A stretch of 53,510 bases of DNA from Bryobacteraceae bacterium (GTDB lineage Bacteria; Acidobacteriota; Terriglobia; Bryobacterales; Bryobacteraceae). Positions 50,939-53,510 of the stretch are shown piece after piece. Position 1 is the first letter of the stretch. Each line of letters begins with the position of its first letter. The notes under the pieces were generated by a model. That model saw only the letters and a program-made list of their open reading frames with translations, searched no databases and was not told where the DNA came from. The stretch is from assembly GCA_030041495.1 (NCBI GenBank), contig JASHNT010000050.1, positions 1-53,510 of the forward strand, read 5' to 3'. The position numbers were made by a program, and so were the translations under genes.

Positions 50939-52657
50939 ATGAAACGGACAGCTCTTCAAGCAATCGTTTCAGCAGCAACTCTGGCGACCGCGGTTCTGGC
51001 GGTCATAACCCTGGCGGTGAGGCCGGCTTGGGCGCAGGACCCCAACGCGGGCGACGCTCCCAGCCATGGAGTCGCGCGTCTCAGCTACATCCAGGGCAAC
51101 GTCGGCATGCGTCATGGCGATCTGGGCGAGCTTTCCCCCGCCGCGCTGAACGTTCCCCTGGTCGCCAGCGATCGCCTGGAGACCGGCGACGGCGGCCGCG
51201 CTGAAATTCAGTTTGACTTTAATAATATGATCCGGCTCGCGCCTTCCACCGAAGTGCGCCTCGGCCAGCTTGAGCTGAATCAGTATCAGGTGCAGATCGC
51301 GGCCGGCACGGTGGCTTTCCGCGTCTTGCAGGACAATCCCGGACAGGTCGAAATCAGCACCCCGACCGTCTCCGTTCGTCCCACCAAGGCCGGAACCTAT
51401 CGCGTCTCGGTGCGCTCGGATGGTATCACCGAAATCACCGTCCGCGCCGGTGAGGCCGAAATCTACGGCCCGCAGGGTTCGGAAAATCTCGCGCCCGGAC
51501 AAACCATGCAGGTCCGCGGCACCCCCGATAATCCCGAATTCCAGCTTGTCGCCGCGATCCCCACCGATGATTTTGACCGCTTCAATCTGGATCGCGATAA
51601 AGTAATGCAGTCCACCAGCAGCTATCGCCCCGGCTACGTCCCTCCCGATGTCCCCGGCGGCGAGTCGCTGGACCCCTACGGCCAGTGGCAGAACGATCCG
51701 AACTACGGCAACGTGTGGGTTCCCAATGAGCCTCCCGGTTGGGCTCCCTATCAGAACGGCCAATGGATCGACGAGAGTTATTACGGCTGGACTTGGCTGG
51801 GTGCCGAGCCCTGGGGCTGGGCGCCGTATCACTATGGAGCCTGGTATGTGAGCCCGTTTGGCTGGGCTTGGTGGCCCGGCATCTACGGCGGACCGCACTT
51901 CTGGAGACCCGCAATGGTCGGCTTCTTCGGGTGGGGTCCCGGAGTCGGCTTCGGTGTCGGATTCGGTTTCGGATTCGGCAACGTTGGCTGGGTGCCATTG
52001 GCTCCCTATGAAGCCTACCATCCCTGGTACGGGGCGGGCGCGGTAGCAGGCCGCTACTCGGTCACTAACGTCGGCGTCATGAACGCCTATCGCAATGCTC
52101 GCGTGAACAACGCGGTCAGCAGCATGAGAACTAATGAATTCGGACGCGGCGCCATCAGCGGGGCCGGCATGGCTCGCCCCAACAGCGCGGAGCTTGCCCG
52201 CGCCAGCGCGGTTCGCGGATCTCTCGCCATCCCGCCCAGCGCGGCCAGCCGCCGCGTCTCCGGTTCCGCGGTCAATTCGCGTGGCATGCCGCAGACTGCC
52301 TCGAATATGCGGTTTTCCAGCCGCTCGGCGATAACCAATGGACGCGGCGCAACCAACGGCGGATGGCATAGCTTGAACGGCTACAACGCTAACGGCGCGG
52401 CTCGCGGCAATACCGGAAGCTCCAGCTACGGAGCCCGCGGCGGCAGTTATGGGGGCCAGGCCCGGGGCGGGGAAGCCCGCGGCGGTTCCTCCTACGGAAC
52501 CCAGTCGCGCGGCAATTATCCCAGCCAGGGCCGTGGATCTTCGCAACCTTTGCGCATGAACCCGCCCATCGTGCAGCAGCGCAGCGCTCCGGCCTCGCGC
52601 GGTAGCAGTGGCGGACGCAGCAGTGGCGGTGGACACGGTGGCGGAGGACATCGCTGA
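50939..52657 (+). CDS. FecR-domain protein with DUF6600 and Gly/Ser-rich tail
   Basis: The product has 572 residues from ATG 50939. A signal peptide is followed by a FecR-type domain (about 45-200: R-L-S-Y-I-Q-G-N-V, T-G-D-G-G-R-A-E-I-Q-F, I-R-L-A-P-S-T-E-V-R). A Trp/Tyr/Pro-rich DUF6600 region (about 240-345: W-V-P-N-E-P-P-G-W-A-P-Y, G-W-A-P-Y-H-Y-G-A-W) comes next. The last 150 residues are low-complexity Gly/Ser/Arg with a final G-G-G-H-G-G-G-G-H-R. It is probably a large envelope or surface protein. No ligand is known; the His/Gly tail could bind metal. Confidence 0.85.
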   Translation: MKRTALQAIVSAATLATAVLAVITLAVRPAWAQDPNAGDAPSHGVARLSYIQGNVGMRHGDLGELSPAALNVPLVASDRLETGDGGRAEIQFDFNNMIRLAPSTEVRLGQLELNQYQVQIAAGTVAFRVLQDNPGQVEISTPTVSVRPTKAGTYRVSVRSDGITEITVRAGEAEIYGPQGSENLAPGQTMQVRGTPDNPEFQLVAAIPTDDFDRFNLDRDKVMQSTSSYRPGYVPPDVPGGESLDPYGQWQNDPNYGNVWVPNEPPGWAPYQNGQWIDESYYGWTWLGAEPWGWAPYHYGAWYVSPFGWAWWPGIYGGPHFWRPAMVGFFGWGPGVGFGVGFGFGFGNVGWVPLAPYEAYHPWYGAGAVAGRYSVTNVGVMNAYRNARVNNAVSSMRTNEFGRGAISGAGMARPNSAELARASAVRGSLAIPPSAASRRVSGSAVNSRGMPQTASNMRFSSRSAITNGRGATNGGWHSLNGYNANGAARGNTGSSSYGARGGSYGGQARGGEARGGSSYGTQSRGNYPSQGRGSSQPLRMNPPIVQQRSAPASRGSSGGRSSGGGHGGGGHR

Positions 52658-52710
52658 GGCTTAACCGTTTTCTGAACCAGGTTCTTTTAGTTTGACTTCT
52701 TCCCTCGTGC

Positions 52711-52749
52711 GGCCCGGTGGGGCGAAAGCTCTTGCCGGGCCCTTTTTTT
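52711..52749 (+). terminator. Rho-independent terminator
   Basis: GGCCCGG and CCGGGCC, separated by 17 bases, followed by C and seven T. It sits 54 bp after the FecR/DUF6600 stop. Confidence 0.85.
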
Positions 52750-52853
52750 CTGACTCGTCAGAGGAATCTGTGGGTCATTGACACGTCCAGTCTCCCGGCG
52801 GCGGCCTCGGGTCGCGGAGCGGTGCAGGCGGGCAAACTTCAGCGCGCGAGTTC

Positions 52854-53192
52854 TCAGTGACCTGTGTCAATTGAGCGCCACTCAGAAGACTTTCGAATCG
52901 GCAGTCGGCCGACAGCCTCACGGAACTCCTCCATCGTCTGACATTCGACAAACAGCAAAATGGTTTGCTGGGTCATGTTGGCCTGTCGCATCCGTTTGTA
53001 AGCTGCGTAAATCGGCACTGTATCCGTCAGACCGGGAATGAATGGAGCGAATAGCGTCCTGTAGCCGCGGAGAGCGTTCAGCGCATCCTGGATGAGAGAG
53101 GGTTCGATTGTGACGATTAGAGGGGTCTCGCTATGCTGCCGCTGTGAGGTGAGCGCATCGAGGATCGCGTTGATGGAGTTCTTGGGGGTCAA
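52854..53192 (-). CDS. hypothetical protein, 112 aa
   Basis: The start at 53192 is TTG, with AGG in AAAGGAAAA about ten bases upstream. A first strand and helix (N-A-I-L-D-A-L) is followed by V-T-I-E-P-S-L-I-Q-D-A, I-P-G-L-T-D-T-V-P-I-Y-A-A-Y and T-I-L-L-F-V-E-C-Q-T-M-E-E-F-R-E-A, a mixed alpha/beta pattern with no signal or membrane segment. No family recognised. It lies alone on the minus strand; 53193-53432 upstream holds no gene I can support. Confidence 0.55.
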   Translation of the reverse strand: MTPKNSINAILDALTSQRQHSETPLIVTIEPSLIQDALNALRGYRTLFAPFIPGLTDTVPIYAAYKRMRQANMTQQTILLFVECQTMEEFREAVGRLPIRKSSEWRSIDTGH

Positions 53193-53432
53193 TGTATTTT
53201 CCTTTCTGTGTGACTTCAGGATCGTGTTGTGATCCGTTTCTGATGCGAAGGCGGAGCGCGCATCGCGCTTCCCGTTCGTAATTCAAAGTTTGAAGATAGT
53301 TTATGCCCGGAAGCATTGCTGTCCAAATTAGCAGGCAGGGCGAAGTGGACAGATTGCTGGGGGACGAGTTAGCGTCCTGATTTCGGTCATTCGCAAACCA
53401 GACCCCTGGCTGTTTCACTTTGCTGTCCAAGT

Positions 53433-53510
53433 TCAAACCAGCACCAGCGGCAGTTGCTCGGCGGCCAGCATTTCCGGGGGCGGCTGGAAGGGGGCGTTGA
53501 GCCAGGCAGT
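53433..53510 (-). CDS. 3' end of a gene entering from the right edge
   Basis: The minus strand is open from base 53510 to TGA at 53433 and reads T-A-W-L-N-A-P-F-Q-P-P-P, then M-L-A-A-E-Q-L-P-L-V-L-V. Only 25 codons are visible and the protein cannot be identified. Confidence 0.45.
   Translation of the reverse strand, partial: TAWLNAPFQPPPEMLAAEQLPLVLV

Noticed and set aside
53131-53436. Minus-strand 101-residue frame upstream of the 112-aa gene
   Set aside because: No ribosome-binding site, no domain pattern, and it overlaps the better-supported gene in another frame.

Overview
This is about 53.5 kb of GC-rich (by eye around 60-65%), gene-dense bacterial chromosome. The gene content points to Acidobacteriota, most likely the Solibacter/Bryobacter branch. 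The evidence is a BlaR1-type M56 peptidase fused to a TIGR03435 domain (a family expanded in Solibacter), an Oar-like TonB-dependent receptor with an N-terminal carboxypeptidase-regulatory domain, many large exported proteins of unknown function, and a FecR/DUF6600 protein. This placement rests on family knowledge, not on a database search. I see no rRNA, tRNA, CRISPR array, insertion sequence or prophage.

Left part (1-11 kb): three genes of a membrane operon of the DUF4350/DUF4129 type run off the left edge. They are followed by a tandem-domain esterase with a one-base frameshift, a GNAT acetyltransferase whose start codon overlaps the esterase start, two small unknown genes, a 14-TM DHA2 exporter, a divergent DinB/WYL-regulator pair sharing a palindrome, an ACMSD-like amidohydrolase and a secreted alpha/beta hydrolase.

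11-19.6 kb: a four-gene hydrogenase-maturation block on the minus strand, hypD-hypE-(double SIS protein)-hypF, without hypA, hypB, hypC or hydrogenase subunits. hypF carries an Asp in place of one zinc-finger Cys, and its stop codon is followed directly by the tail of a sugar dehydrogenase gene, which looks like a rearrangement scar. Next come an ACT-like protein, a radical SAM/SPASM protein and an EF-hand-bearing hydrolase.

19.6-31 kb: a small membrane protein, a carboxypeptidase-regulatory-domain protein and a pseudo-receiver, then a tightly coupled plus-strand operon (exported protein, Tat amidase, methylmalonate-semialdehyde dehydrogenase, MFS transporter, GNAT). It converges on a minus-strand operon of three related exported proteins and one DUF6152 protein, with a probable bidirectional terminator between them. 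One member of the same exported family also opens the plus-strand operon, so four copies lie within 9 kb. This is the best candidate here for an undescribed system.

31-45 kb: fliD with a small partner, a BlaR1/BlaI pair with a candidate operator, a DegT aminotransferase divergent from a polyprenyl-phosphate-type glycosyltransferase, a secreted helical-repeat protein, a MinD/CpaE-like protein without a P-loop, a flavodiiron-like metallo-hydrolase, a GAF-ANTAR regulator divergent from thiC, a frameshifted hicB remnant, a TetR regulator with two operators around its own promoter, and a HupE/UreJ-type permease coupled to a membrane-anchored protein.

45-53.5 kb: the Oar-like receptor, a LytTR response regulator, two small exported proteins or peptides, a B3-like metallo-hydrolase, the FecR/DUF6600 protein, one unknown gene, and the end of a gene that enters from the right edge.
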